Shown piece after piece: positions 34,373 to 46,336 of a stretch of DNA of 64,000 bases. A program made the position numbers and the translations under genes. The stretch comes from Nemophila menziesii. Its lineage: Eukaryota > Streptophyta > Magnoliopsida > Boraginales > Hydrophyllaceae. Location: positions 21,996,001-22,060,000 of the forward strand of contig JARWIR010000008.1 of assembly GCA_029959085.1 (NCBI GenBank), read 5' to 3'. How positions within the stretch are numbered: position 1 is the stretch's first letter; the number at the start of each line of letters is the position of its first letter. A model generated the notes under the pieces. The model was not told the origin of the DNA, searched no databases, and worked only from the letters and a program-made list of their open reading frames with translations.

Positions 34373-34686
34373 AAGATCCAGGAAGCTTTAATGTTCCTAT
34401 TCAAATCAGTGGTATGCTCAAAGTGAAAGCTATGTGTGATATGGGTTCGAGTATGAATCTTATGCCTGAATCCGTGTTCGATAGGCTTGGATTCAAGAAG
34501 ATGGAAAAATATTTTGTGAACTTACAATTTGAGGATAGCTCAGTGACAAAGACACGGGGAACAGTGGAGGGCGTTCATGTCCAAACAGGTAATATCAACA
34601 TCCGTACTGACTTTGTTATTCTTGATTATGATGCAGATAAGCAGGTTCCAATTATACTTGGAAGGCCGTTCTTGGCCACAAATTAA
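34372..34686 (+). pseudogene. Retropepsin-like protease of element C
   Basis: Gypsy aspartic protease segment with an active-site loop CDMGSSMNLMP, followed by FVILDYDAD and ILGRPFLAT. The catalytic Asp and Gly are in place, unlike element A. A TAA at 34684-34686 cuts the frame, and further stops follow. Confidence 0.75.
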
Positions 34687-35265
34687 AGTATTATCAACTT
34701 CCAGGAGGGAACAGTTACTCTCCATGCTAAATACTTATCCAAGACATTTTATGTCTGGGGTTAGAAACCAAGGAAGTTGGATCCCACAGTGCCTATCAAC
34801 CACACTCTTTCACATTATAGAGTCCCAACGGAAATCCACGCAAATCCTGTGGATACAAGACCAATGAATGAGTTTGGGGTCGGCCATGAAATTGTATAGA
34901 AAGCCCGCAAACCAGGGAATAGTCCAAGTCACAAAGATTCGTGGGTGGCACAATTCATAGTCACGGAAGTTGTTTTAGCTATAATGATAGAAATCAGGCC
35001 CAAGAGGGGCATTAAACGGAGTTCATAGCCTTGCTCATTGCTGGGGAGGCTATATACAGAAATCTTGATAGAGCTAACGCGTCTAACTTTGAAAGACATT
35101 AAACAGAAGTGTTGTACGGGAGACAACCCGTAATTGTTTTTTATGTTTTTAAGTTTTTAATTTATGTTTAGGTTAGTTGTTTTTAGTAGATATTGCAGTA
35201 TTGAGAAACATATTAGTGTTTTTTATATGTAGGTACTTAAGAAATCGAGTTAGGGAGAAGAAACG
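34687..35265 (+). other. pol tail remnant and non-coding region of element C
   Basis: Matches 3840-4440 of element A, including the HEIV and DSWVAQFIVTEVV segments and the GTGTTGTACGGGAGACAACCC motif. No RT or integrase core. Confidence 0.65.
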
Positions 35266-35289
35266 CGAAGAATTAGTCAATAAGGTTAG

Positions 35290-35600
35290 AATCTATTACA
35301 CTGATCATTTCCTAGAATGTCCTTTACCTAAGTCACCTAGTTGTGTTGAAGTCGCTCCCTAAGAAACCTTGACGGGAGTTAGGGAGATATTAGAATCCCG
35401 ACGAATGTGAATTCATCAACTCACCCTTGTTAATAAAAACAATGAATTAGTGGCATAGGGGATTACTAGAGAGACTCAAGCAATTCTTCTTTGCACCCTT
35501 TATTTGGTTGTTTTTTTATTTTAGTTATTTGTTTATAATCGTATTTCGTTAACTGTTTAGTCTTTAAATATCGAAAATCAAATAAATATTTTATTGTTTA
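35290..35600 (+). repeat. LTR fragment of the 43505-type gypsy family
   Basis: Contains the CTTGACGGGAGTTAGGGAGA and TTAGAATCCCGAC blocks that align with about 44640-44900. Confidence 0.55.
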
Positions 35601-36023
35601 CTTTATCGCCATTCCATTTTCTTAATGTGATAAGAATGATAAGAGAGTGGCATGAGATTCTATTTGGATTAATAATTCTTACTCAAGACATTATTACTTA
35701 TAGAATTCTATATTTTGTCATAACATGACTATATTAATTGTTGGCACGGGTTTGTCATAGACTCTCATCGCTCGATTATAGAAGCAATAGAATGAAGCCC
35801 TAAGTAGATAACTCATGAAAATACATTATCTATTGCAGTATGATCTAATTCTAATTAGTTCTCTTGTTTTATTACTTAACCTCGTTATTTTCCCTACACT
35901 AATGTGTCTTATGGCTATACAATTGGTCAGAGATTTCGTAGTTTACTTTGGGTTAAGAAATTATCAGGCGTTTCAATTATATTCTTTCTAGGAATCAAAT
36001 CATATAACTTATGAATACTTATA
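35601..36023. other. Unassigned DNA left of the copia element
   Basis: No gene or repeat recognised. It ends with the target AAATG. Confidence 0.35.
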
Positions 36024-36028
36024 AAATG

Positions 36029-36398
36029 TGAAAGAAATGGTTTTTTGGGCCTAGTCCATATTGTGTGTGCCCATAATGGGTTAGCCCGACCCGTTTTGTG
36101 TCAGTTATTATTTTGAATAACTATATATATAAATAACTTTTAGAAAGTTATTTTATTAAGACAAAATATTAGATTTCATTTTTCACAGACGCTTATTTTT
36201 GTTCTCTGCCTTATACTTGAGAGAAACAAAAATCAATAGAAATTCTTCCAAGATCTCTTTAACATATATATTAGATCTAGTGGCATTTAGGTTGTGGAAT
36301 AGCAATCTTCTTCGATATGTAAGTGGATTCAATACCGGAGCATTTCAAATTCTTAATTCCGCCTAAAAGGTTTGTCTGGAACCTTTAATATTCTAACA
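36029..36398 (+). repeat. Copia 5' LTR
   Basis: 370 bp, TGAAAGAAAT...TTCTAACA. Contains CTATATATATAAATAAC as the probable TATA region. Confidence 0.95.
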
Positions 36399-36400
36399 AA

Positions 36401-36412
36401 TGGTATCAGAGC
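36401..36412 (+). other. Copia primer-binding site (initiator tRNA-Met)
   Basis: TGGTATCAGAGC, the exact complement of the plant initiator methionine tRNA 3' end. Confidence 0.93.
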
Positions 36413-36705
36413 AATGGTTTTTGTCTTTGTGAAATGCTTTTTCATGCCGTAGATGTTTAATACATGTCTATGTATTAGATCTGATATATATTTAATTTTC
36501 TGAGATTTTTTTATAGTCTTAAAATTAAATAAATGTATAGAATTGTATTCTATTCGAAACAAGGAACGTAGTGGTGAAAATTTCGTTAATTTTGGAGTTG
36601 AAATGAATAAGATATGATTTTTTAAAGGTTTTTAATGGTGTATTTTCGGTTTTTTCTGGACTGGTGGGGAAGACGACCGGAACGACGTCGTTTTGGCATT
36701 CTGTT

Positions 36706-36800
36706 AAAAAAAAAAAAAAACGGCGTTAATGTAATGTAACTGCCGCGGATCGAACAGCCAACCTTCTGGTCCAGCGTGAACTGCCATTCCGCTACGCTTC
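36706..36800 (-). ncRNA. tRNA-like Pol III module 1, antisense in copia leader
   Basis: On the minus strand, a box A-like TAGCGGAATGG (36794-36784) is followed by a box B-like GTTCGATCC (36755-36747) at tRNA spacing, then a T15 run (36720-36706) that would act as a Pol III terminator. A clean cloverleaf does not form, because the T-stem and anticodon stem are imperfect. This is a tRNA-like or promoter remnant rather than a functional tRNA. Transcription is inferred only. Confidence 0.3.
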
Positions 36801-36867
36801 TCTTGATTTTGTATCAAAAGGAGCAATGATTTGAGTTCTTGCAATGACAGATTCGTTTCTTAAAATT

Positions 36868-36948
36868 AAAAAAAAAAAAAAATGGTTTTGTGATTTGAAC
36901 TGCAAGTCTCAAACGAGGCAGGAAATTTATATTCAAACCGATAGGCCA
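36868..36948 (-). ncRNA. tRNA-like Pol III module 2, antisense in copia leader
   Basis: Same arrangement as module 1 about 150 bp further on: box A-like TGGCCTATCGG (36948-36938), box B-like GTTCAAATC (36900-36892) and a T15 run (36882-36868), all on the minus strand. Confidence 0.28.
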
Positions 36949-39585
36949 TGCTGATTTTTGGTCAAGTTGTAAGATTAAAAGAAAGAAAAACGAATTTACA
37001 AGGAGATGTTAATTCGTATCTATTCTTTGTTGAGAATCTGTATACCAATAAATCATATATATCGTTCATGTTCACCATTAGTTCCATTATTAATATATTT
37101 TCTTTTTGACTTATTTGAAATAAAAGAAAATCAATTTTTACCCAAGACTTATATATGATAGTGATGTAGTTTGACCAATGAGTTAAATATTTGATATATA
37201 TGCCTATATGTCTTACTTATAAGTATGTGTACTTATGATCTTATTATGCTAAACATGAACTTGAATTTTGTGTATAGAATAAGTTGACCATACTTTCATA
37301 TAACCCGATATATGTGAAACTCTAGATAGATTTTTTATGAGTTGATTTGTGTATCTTAATGTGTTTGATACATGACTTGTTAGTTTATATGATATATTTT
37401 TTGACAACTGCATATGTATATATATTCAAAGTTGGGTTATTTTATGGATAAATTTGATTCCATAACCACTAAATCATACGGGTCTAGTGTATTCCATCTT
37501 AATTGATTGTATTGGAATAGTGGGAGTTCTGTAGAGAACTTAGTATTTTGTCTTGATGAAATTGAATTATAATTAGATAAACAAAAGTATGGTGATTCAT
37601 GATTGGGAACATAGTGAACTTTCTGTTTCACTTCTTTTGTTTTCTATTTACGAGTTCAATTTGCATCTTGAGACAATAGTATCATTGAATATATTTTATA
37701 TATTAATAAAAGTCTCTAGATATACTAGAAAATGGCTATGAGTAACATCTTTTAGACCTTTAAAGAAGGATAAGGATGAATGGTGATATAACTATACCCT
37801 ATGATAACTCGAATTACATTGAGTATTCGAGAAACTAGAATTTTGAGGTTGTTAATAATGTGATGCTTGAGCTTGAGGAAGGCTTCAAATTCATCACATA
37901 AGGAGCATATTGACTTATCAAGTTTTAGAGGTATAAAGACTCTATTATTTGAGAAATATTGATAAGTAATATGGATGACTTAATTTATGAGTATCGCAAG
38001 TATCCTACCACTTATGATATGTGGGTATACTCTTTAGGAGATGATCAAAGATACTACCATGTTGATGTTGCGTTAGCGGACATGAACGATGATGCTCATA
38101 AAATGACACATGGTCATGTCATTTAATGCATCTAAAGACGGTGGTTAAAGTGACTAAGACAGTCTAGATATTTGGTGATATCTTGAATTATGAACAACAA
38201 ATTCAAGGAATCATCAATCTCTTTCAAATAATTCAGTGTATTGAGAAGTGAATGTGACTCGTAATAACATCAATACGTTTGATGATGCTACTTGAGTTGT
38301 ACTCAAGAATGAGTGTATTTGCGGTTTCTTGACTTCATACTTGAAGATATATTACTGAGTCTAGCTCTCGTACAGAATTGCAGTATAGAGCAAGATGATT
38401 GAAAGAAAAGGGTGATATATATGGTTCTAAGAAGATCAAGATCAATAGTTACAAGGAAATAAAGTATGATCATAAGAAATAAAAGAGTAAGATGAGATGC
38501 TACATTTATGACAAGTTGTGTCACTTAACTTGCGTAACTAATATAGTAGCACTATCTTCTTCTTATGATTTTTGCATCTATTGCTAGCACCGTGTTGCTA
38601 ACTGGTCTTATCCTATGTGGATTATGAACTTAGGAGCAATAGATCTTGTGACAAGAGATTGAGAGACCTATATAGTATACCATGAATGAAAAATTTGATT
38701 TGGTATAAGATGGATATATGTAGATGACAACAATAATATTGAAGTCAATGGTTTGGCACGAGTAGTTGAGTTTGCGATGTGATCAAACCTTGTATCTACG
38801 TAATATCTTAGGTGTACAAAATTTTTACACAATTTAGTCTCAATCATTGTTCTTCTATGATTAAATCTGGTACCCATGATCATGACAAACAATAAGTGTT
38901 CTACATAATATGGATCTGTTTTTAGAAGAAATTGTTCTTTGGTATTTGGCAAAGGTTGACTACAAGAACTATTATTTTGATAGTAGTTGATTTTCTATGA
39001 ATGTCTTTTAAAATACTAAAGATGTTAGAAAATTTTATGAAACATTAGTCTATGTCATAATAGTTATGACTGGAACCACATTGTTGGTGAAGGATATTCA
39101 TTTTATTCACTTGATGAAATTCTTTGGCCAAACTATGGATACTGCCTAGTAATGAAAGTAATGTGACTATTTTTGAAAAGCCTAAACTAAAATGTTTTTA
39201 ATATCTGTTGGAATTGATTCATTCTAAAATGTGTAGACTCATTGAGTTAACAAGATGTGGGGTATACTATTTCATCACCTTATAGATGATTTCACACGGT
39301 TTAGTGATATCTATCCGATTTCTTGCAAATTAGAAGCACTGAGATGCTTCACAAATTTTTTAATTAGAAAATCGAGAATCGGATAGAGAGGAAGGGTAAA
39401 ACCTTGAGAAGAAACCGTGATCACAAAAAATCTATTTGAGGGATTTTAAAGAAGGGTGTGATGAGAATGGGATCATAAATAAGCTTATGATTTTTTTCAC
39501 ATGCCATGACATGGAATAGTAGATAAAAGGAGGAATGTAACTCTCCTGATTAAGGTGTGATTGCTCAAATTAATCTCTCAATATG

Positions 39586-39765
39586 TTTGGAAGATTAGTT
39601 TTTATTGCTACTCATATACTTATTCGTGTACCCACAAAGTTACATCCATCAACTCCGTACGAACTATGGACAAAAGAAATATCACCTTTCATACTTGATC
39701 TCCTGGGGGTTGGTATGTTTGTGACTTATCCAATGAGTATGGAAACTCTGGTCACAAAAAGGTAA
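39586..39765 (+). pseudogene. Copia integrase remnant
   Basis: An open stretch with the copia integrase C-terminal signature RVPTKLHPSTPYELWTKE. Flanking frames are broken. Confidence 0.7.
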
Positions 39766-40539
39766 GAATGATTTCTTTGGAAGATTTTTAAAGACTCTAA
39801 ATGATATGTGTTCAAGGTTGAACCTAATGATGGAATTTGTTAAGACTGAGTTACACGATATTTCATTTGGATAGTAATGTTTTTCCTAAATAAAGGTGTG
39901 GTTATTGAAAATCTCATTTTACATGAATTAATGAGGTTGATGAAGATGTATGCAACTAAACGTGTTACCAGATAAGGTACCACATGCACGAGGAAGGCAA
40001 GATTGCCTCGAATTTGACTCGAAAGAAATTATTGCATCACATAATGAATCTGTTTCACAATAACTTCACCTAGAGGGAGTCATCGAGGGATATTTTTTTG
40101 TTTTCGATTTAAGATCCATGGATAAATCTGTATGATTTGTCCATAAGACAAAGAAGAACCTCAGAGAGTACATGAACTCTTAATATCCTACTAGGAAAGA
40201 TGGAGCCAATGAAGAGCAACCAATTTAGAAAGTTGGTTGATCTTGCGAAGGACACAAAGTGATTGAGAATAAATAGATTCTTGAAATGAGAAGTAAACTA
40301 GACACTTCATTTGAGAGGTACGAATCTTGTCTAATGGCAAAAAGGCTATATTATATGGAATAAATTTTTTTTGGAATAAACATTTTTTCTATAGTTAAGA
40401 GATTTACCTCATTTGGTTATATACTAGCTGTTGTGGTGCATCTTGATTATGATTTGCACTAGAGGATTTCAAAACTATTTTTCTCAGTGGAGAATAAAAG
40501 AATAGGGTAAATTCATTGGAACAATATTTAGGATATGAT

Positions 40540-41060
40540 GTTAAAGACCAAGAAAATACAATGTGTAGATTGAATAAGACAATCTATGGTCTCAAACAAG
40601 CCCAAAGGCAGTGATTTTTTTTTGAGATTCACGAGTCATTTCAATAATTTTTTTAGAAATGATATGTGAATATCACTTTGTCTACATATCAAAAGTTCCA
40701 CAAGGGAAGTTTATGAATTTATTCTCTGTGTAGATGATATCCTACAAGTTAGGAATGACACGTGATTTGTCAAAATTAAGGAGTTGTTATCTTTCAAATA
40801 TTTGTTGATGTGAAAGATATGTGAAATGCGAGCTCTATTCTTTATGTTATGATTCATTGAGAATGTTTGAATTTCTATAGTTCCTGTCTAAAGAATTATA
40901 CATCAAAAAGAGATGTGAACGCTTTGAAATGTCAGACTTTAATGTCATTAACACTCCAAATAGATGAGAGAATAAGCTCTAATCTTCTTATGTGTCCTAG
41001 TACTCTATCGACGAAAATAGAAAAGGTAAACAATGTCATGTTAGTAATTACATACCGATG
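40540..41060 (+). pseudogene. Copia reverse transcriptase remnant
   Basis: CRLNKTIYGLKQAQRQ and a CVDDIL catalytic-box counterpart (about 40727-40745) identify the RT. Many stops and shifts interrupt it. Confidence 0.78.
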
Positions 41061-41359
41061 ATAGTATTATGTATGTCATGATGTGTACTAGGCCATGCAT
41101 TTTGTTATGCTTTGGGTTTAGTTATCCATTTATCAGTGATGTTTGCTTGACCAGACATTAGTTATGTCGTGGGTTTAATTAGTCCATTTTAAATTGAATT
41201 ATGGACATAAGTATTGAAAATCTGAAATATGAGTAATGAGATGCCTTAAAAGGATTAGGGCTCATGCTGTATGTTTTCAAATATAACATTTACACTTAAA
41301 GTATATCCATATGTTAATTGGTTAAACAAAATGGATGAGTGTAAATGTCTTTAGGTTGT

Positions 41360-41760
41360 GTATTCTTGCTGAAATATTGTGTTATATCCATGGAGTAGCA
41401 AGAACAAACCTATATATATATTGCTATGTCCATTGTTAATGTTGAGTTTGTGGCTTACTCAACTAAAATTCAAAATGTTTGTTTGGTTTAAAAAAAGTTT
41501 GTTTGTACTTTTTATGATTCTCAAGTGATAGTGGGAGTCCAGTTTTGAAATATTGTAATAAAGAAATGGCAATGACTTATGTGATGGGAACATAGTATTA
41601 CAGTATAACCAAACATATTGATATAAAGTATATCGTGATAAGAGACATTATTGCACAAAATATTATGAGAATTTGCAGTTAAAATCCACACGTGATATTC
41701 TTGTGAATATATTTTTGGAACAAATTGCAAGTTATGCAATTCCATATCATGTTGGATCTA
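41360..41760 (+). pseudogene. Copia RNase H and C-terminal remnant
   Basis: Shows a VEFVAYSTKIQN counterpart of the RNase H E-A-E-Y region and a KHIDIKYIVIRDII end motif typical of copia polyproteins. Frame broken. Confidence 0.68.
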
Positions 41761-42837
41761 TATTGTTATGTATACTGCAAAATAATGTGCAATGCTATAT
41801 TTCCATTGTTGAGTGGTAATATATATACGTGTGGATAAGTATGTCAGATAGACTATGATTGGCCTTCTCACACGGGCAATCGCCTTTGGCATTAGAGGAT
41901 GCGCAAGGATGAGACTAACTTATGTAAAAGAGTAACCCTTCATGTAAATAACGTGAGTTACGAAAGTCGCCTTAACATATGTTAAGATAAGATCACAAAC
42001 ATGTAGTGCAACATGTTAATTTTAATTTTGTGATCGAAGTAGATCCCCACTATCTACTTAGTCTATAAAAGCCAGATATGTAATTCTTAATTGATTTCAG
42101 AGAGGGTTGATTAATTGAAGGATTCATTTTAGACAACGAGGAATGTCTAATTATATATCTGTACGATATTAATGGATACATGACATATGATGTGAATAAA
42201 TTAATAATATCGTAGCACACGAGTCATACCGTGTGTGCTTGCGACCAAAAGGAAGTGAAGAATTGATCCCTGTTTCTTCATTGTGTGAGACCTTTGAGTA
42301 GTACCCTTATTACTTTTGACTTAATTTTGATGTTTTGATTTGGTGTTTGCTACTCTAGCATATTATCGATGGTCATGAATGATTCGGCCTAACGGGGTAT
42401 GTCTGGGAAAGCAACCAGTTCATTATAGAAAGATTCAAGTGCAAAAGGAAGACTAAAATGGATATCAAAGTGTGTGCTTGCAGGTCGACCAATCATGTAA
42501 GTCATCAGGGACTATGACATGATAGTGAGGCACACGATGTTATGCTAGTGAACTCTTCCAATCACAAAGATGATGTGATATGGAATCTAAGGGGTCAGAG
42601 TTACTATGATATTGATATTATAAATTTTAGTCTAGGGAACTGCAAGATATGAAAGGATTTATGAATCGTTTGAGCAGCTATCTACCCTAACAGGTTTATA
42701 GCAAAAGGAATGCTCGTATGCTTGCCGGTCGCACGACCTATTTGCCAAGTATGATGGATTTTGTTGATATGTTTGAGATGAGAGAAAGAGTTGCCTGATG
42801 CATAGAACATGGGTATGAGAGTGAACCCATCATGTGC

Positions 42838-42848
42838 AAGTGGGAGAA
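42838..42848 (+). other. Copia polypurine tract
   Basis: AAGTGGGAGAA directly abuts the 3' LTR. Confidence 0.85.
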
Positions 42849-43219
42849 TGAAAGAAATGGTTTTTTTGGGCCTAGTCCATATTGTGTGTGCCCATAATGG
42901 GTTAGCCCGACCCGTTTTGTGTCAGTTATTATTTTGAATAACTATATATATAAATAACTTTTAGAAAGTTATTTCATTAAGACAAAATATTAGATTTCAT
43001 TTTTCACAGACGCTTATTTTTGTTCTCTGCCTTATACTTGAGAGAAACAAAAATCAATAGAAATTCTTCCAAGATCTCTTTAACATATATATTAGATCTA
43101 GTGGCATTTAGGTTGTGGAATAGCAATCTTCTTCGATATGTAAGTGGATTCAATACCGGAGCATTTCAAATTCTTAATTCCGCCTAAAAGGTTTGTCTGG
43201 AACCTTTAATATTCTAACA
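42849..43219 (+). repeat. Copia 3' LTR
   Basis: 371 bp, practically identical to the 5' LTR. Followed by the target duplication AAATG. Confidence 0.95.
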
Positions 43220-43504
43220 AAATGGTTACTTGACTTCATAATGAAGAAGCATCAGTTCTCAAAATATAGCAAGTATAATAATATCCTGAAATTTAACATA
43301 ACATATAATAATTTGTTAAAGTATATAAAACAATCATTCAAGAATCGCACATAAATTAGATGCATCCCAACCATGGGACATTTAGCTACTCGTGAAGATA
43401 GAGAGAAACGTATTCAGAATAAAGGACTTACATATATAACATGAGTATTCTTTTTCTCTTCTCTTCTATTGATTCTTTTCTAGCTTATATTCTTCATAAA
43501 TGGC

Positions 43505-45064
43505 TGATGTCTCCTTAAATGTTCTTATTTTCGACCCTTAGGAGACATCATTTTTGGTGTTTATTTAATTAATTCGATAGACTTTTGGACTAAATATGCA
43601 ATAATATGATTTTCCTCTTTTATTTCTAGCATTTTTGATTTATTAAGCTTTTGCGCGTAATATTGGTATTTTTAGTGAATATTTTACAGGTTTTAGATGT
43701 TAGCTAGAAGAGGAATCCGAGGAGAAAGTCAAAGATCAAAAGATAGAGTCAAGACTTGAAAAGAAATCCCGAAGATAATATTTTTAGAGCTGAAAATCCA
43801 TTTTCCAGGCCATAGATTGCTGATTTCGAGGTGCTTAAGCGAGAATTTGGCCGCTGACCTTTGAAGAGAAATCATTCCTTATCGAGTTACGGAACTTTAG
43901 CAACTGGAATGAGGTCAATCGGAGTTGTAACGCATCGGGAAAAGCCGTTTTAGTGAAGGTGTATCAGCAGTTACGGGATTTTGGGCTTAGAAAGTGGGCT
44001 TGGACATTTAATTAATATTCTATTTTCTGGTCCAAGCCCTAGAACGAATTTATGCTTATAAAAAGAGGTCTGGACTCCTATTTTTCACACAATTCATTCT
44101 TTACAATTAAAAACACCAGAGAGAAGCAACAGAAGGAAGGAAGAAGAAGCTGCTAGAGCTGGAGTGGGTCTATAGCTCCGTTCTCAGTCATTCCAATTCC
44201 GGAAATTAGGTGTCTTTTATCTTTTATTTGTAATCAGTTATGAATTCCATTTATTTTAAATTAGTATTTCTTTTTAATATGAGCTAAACAATTCATAGTG
44301 CTTGAGAACAATCAATGGGTGAATCCCAATCTTATTAATTAACGAATGTTGAATTTGGGTTTTTATTGAATTAAACTAAATTAGGGTTTTTACTCTTTTC
44401 AATAATTTGTGATTATTTACTGATTTTAGAGTCGCGAACTAAGATTAGGTATTAGTATCTAGGCTATTCCAATTAGTGGCGATTGGATCATCGTGACGGA
44501 GGGTTTAGGTACGGAAATATTTATTGAATCTGAAATAGAAGCTATTGATTCTGACGAACTTAGCTAATTTTAGGGCCAACGAGGTAAAACACTTAAACAT
44601 CCAACGGTGGATCATATTTACCCTGACGGGACTAGTGACACTTTAGGATTGCCTTATAGTCCACCCTGACGGGGGTATAAGGAATTTAGAATCCCGACCA
44701 TTGTAATTGACCAATTTAGCCCTTAAACAACATAAGTTAGGAAATAAGATTAGGAGGATCCTTGCGTTCTCAAGTACTACATCTCATATTGCGTTTTCAC
44801 TCATTTTACTTGCGTCTTAGCTTTTACTTGCATTTAATAATTGTCTTTCATTTATTTAGTTTTAATAAACAAAACCAAACAAACATTTTATTGTCTTTTA
44901 TTTTCATAAGTGCATCAATCACTATTTGCTAGACATTGTGATCAACCATTCCGTCCTTGGAACGAATTTGTTTTATCAACTATATTACTTGGGACAACCG
45001 TACACTTGCGGTTGTGGTTCGATTATCATTTGCATTTATTTTTAGAACACACAAAGGACCACCA
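43505..45064 (+). mobile_element. Gypsy solo LTR with exact target duplication
   Basis: 1560 bp, TGATGTCTCCTTAAATG...GGACCACCA, flanked by ATGGC on both sides (43500-43504, 45065-45069). A TATA-like TTATAAAAAG lies near 44057. No PBS or coding region follows. Same family as the minus-strand copy at 61721-63275. Confidence 0.9.
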
Positions 45065-46336
45065 ATGGCTCTTCTTATTCTCATGTACATTCTCTCTCTA
45101 ATAAATGTAAACTAATTATTTATATTATTCATAAAAAGAAATCTAAATAAATTAATTATAATTACTAAATTAAAATATTCAAAACTTATCCAAATATACT
45201 AGAGTTGTCTTCGAGTTCATTTATTTTCCTAATTTTTTATTTTGCTTTGAAGAGATAAAATTTGATTAGGACCCCTTGGGAGTCAAAATTCCTACATCCG
45301 GGTCCAACTTGGCTAAGCCAAGTGGTTCTTCTACGCTCTGGTTTGGGATCCAGCTTCAATTTCTTCTTTTGGCAATGGCTAAAAATACCACTTTCCAAAT
45401 TTAGCTATAATATCTACATTTAAGCATATTTCCTTGTCGAGGACCCAGTATATACATCTACCTAAATATATTATAAAATCATCGAGTAACACAGTAAATT
45501 GGACCTAATATGTCCTAAATAATAGGCAATTATTCCATATAATTAGGACATATCACTAAGCAATAACAATAAAGCATTAGTCAAGTTTGGGGCCAAATTG
45601 GTTAATACAGGAATCAACGTACTCAAGGGGATCCAGGTGTATCATCCTCTCAAGCACAACATATCTTGATTCTCCGATTCAAGCATCAAGACATACCACT
45701 CCATCTCATGGGGTATCTAATAAGGAATCAGTATCACGTCTTGACACCCACTTTGAAGGAAAGTATCGAATCTTGGAGGCAACTCTTCATAATATTACTA
45801 ATATGTGACTAACATAGACAAAAGATTTCAAGCTTTGGAGGTTTGATCCGTGAGAAAGGGGTGTAATTGATCACAAAGAGACCAATAGACTGGGGGAGTT
45901 GAGTGAAGAAGAGTGGGGAATTAACATATCGCTTACTTGTTTGTTTGGTTTTTAAACTATGATTTTGTTTTGTTTGTTTTTGCACTTTTTATGATTTTTT
46001 TTTATTTAAATGGATGTTTTTATCTCGTTTATCTTCTAATTACATGTTCCTCCTTATATGTGATATTTTGATGTTGTTAAAAGAGGAGTATATGCATGAT
46101 ATCACTACGGAGTAGTAATTTTTTACGCATTGTTTTAACTTTCGTAAATAAGTATTTGTATGTTAGAATGGGATTATATTACGGGGGAGTGATTACTTTT
46201 TTCTTGCATATAATTATCATATCTCTTGTGGTATATTATATTTGTATGGGTGAGCTTCGTTATTATCCTTTCTTTATATTTATCTTTGCATAAATTTTAT
46301 CTTGCAATATTTTGGCATCATCAAAATAGGGTAGAT
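45065..46336. other. Decayed repeat DNA with small ORFs
   Basis: An 11-bp inverted repeat ATATGTCCTAA/TTAGGACATAT with a ~25-nt spacer lies at about 45507-45554. A 73-codon frame at 45587-45808 (SRLDTHFEGKYRILEATLHN) has a retroelement-like flavour but no assignable domain. A degenerate purine tract ends at 46336. Confidence 0.4.

Larger units (their letters stand above)
29092..35600 (+). mobile_element. Gypsy element C (gag-protease only) with nested solo LTRs
   Basis: Order: 5'-truncated LTR (29092-29862), tRNA-Asp-type PBS (29869-29885), gag part 1 (29993-31002), a solo LTR (31003-33295) containing another LTR (31032-31782), gag part 2, linker, protease (to 34686) and the same RT/integrase-lacking tail as element A (to about 35265). 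After that, an LTR fragment of another family (about 35290-35600) replaces ORF3 and the 3' LTR. Confidence 0.83.
36029..43219 (+). mobile_element. Ty1/copia retrotransposon, recent insertion, coding-dead
   Basis: LTRs (36029-36398 and 42849-43219) differ by one substitution and one T-run length change. An exact 5-bp duplication AAATG flanks the element (36024-36028, 43220-43224). The PBS TGGTATCAGAGC (initiator tRNA-Met) and a PPT AAGTGGGAGAA are intact. Internal homology to copia integrase, RT and RNase H is broken by stops and shifts throughout, and no ORF exceeds about 100 codons. Confidence 0.93.

Noticed and set aside
36721..36800. Functional tRNA gene on the minus strand
   Set aside because: The T-stem and anticodon stem do not pair properly and no discriminator/acceptor stem is evident; kept only as a tRNA-like module.
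45065..45101. Short MALLILMYILSL-like frame right after the solo LTR
   Set aside because: Only 12 codons, starting at the target-site duplication; chance.
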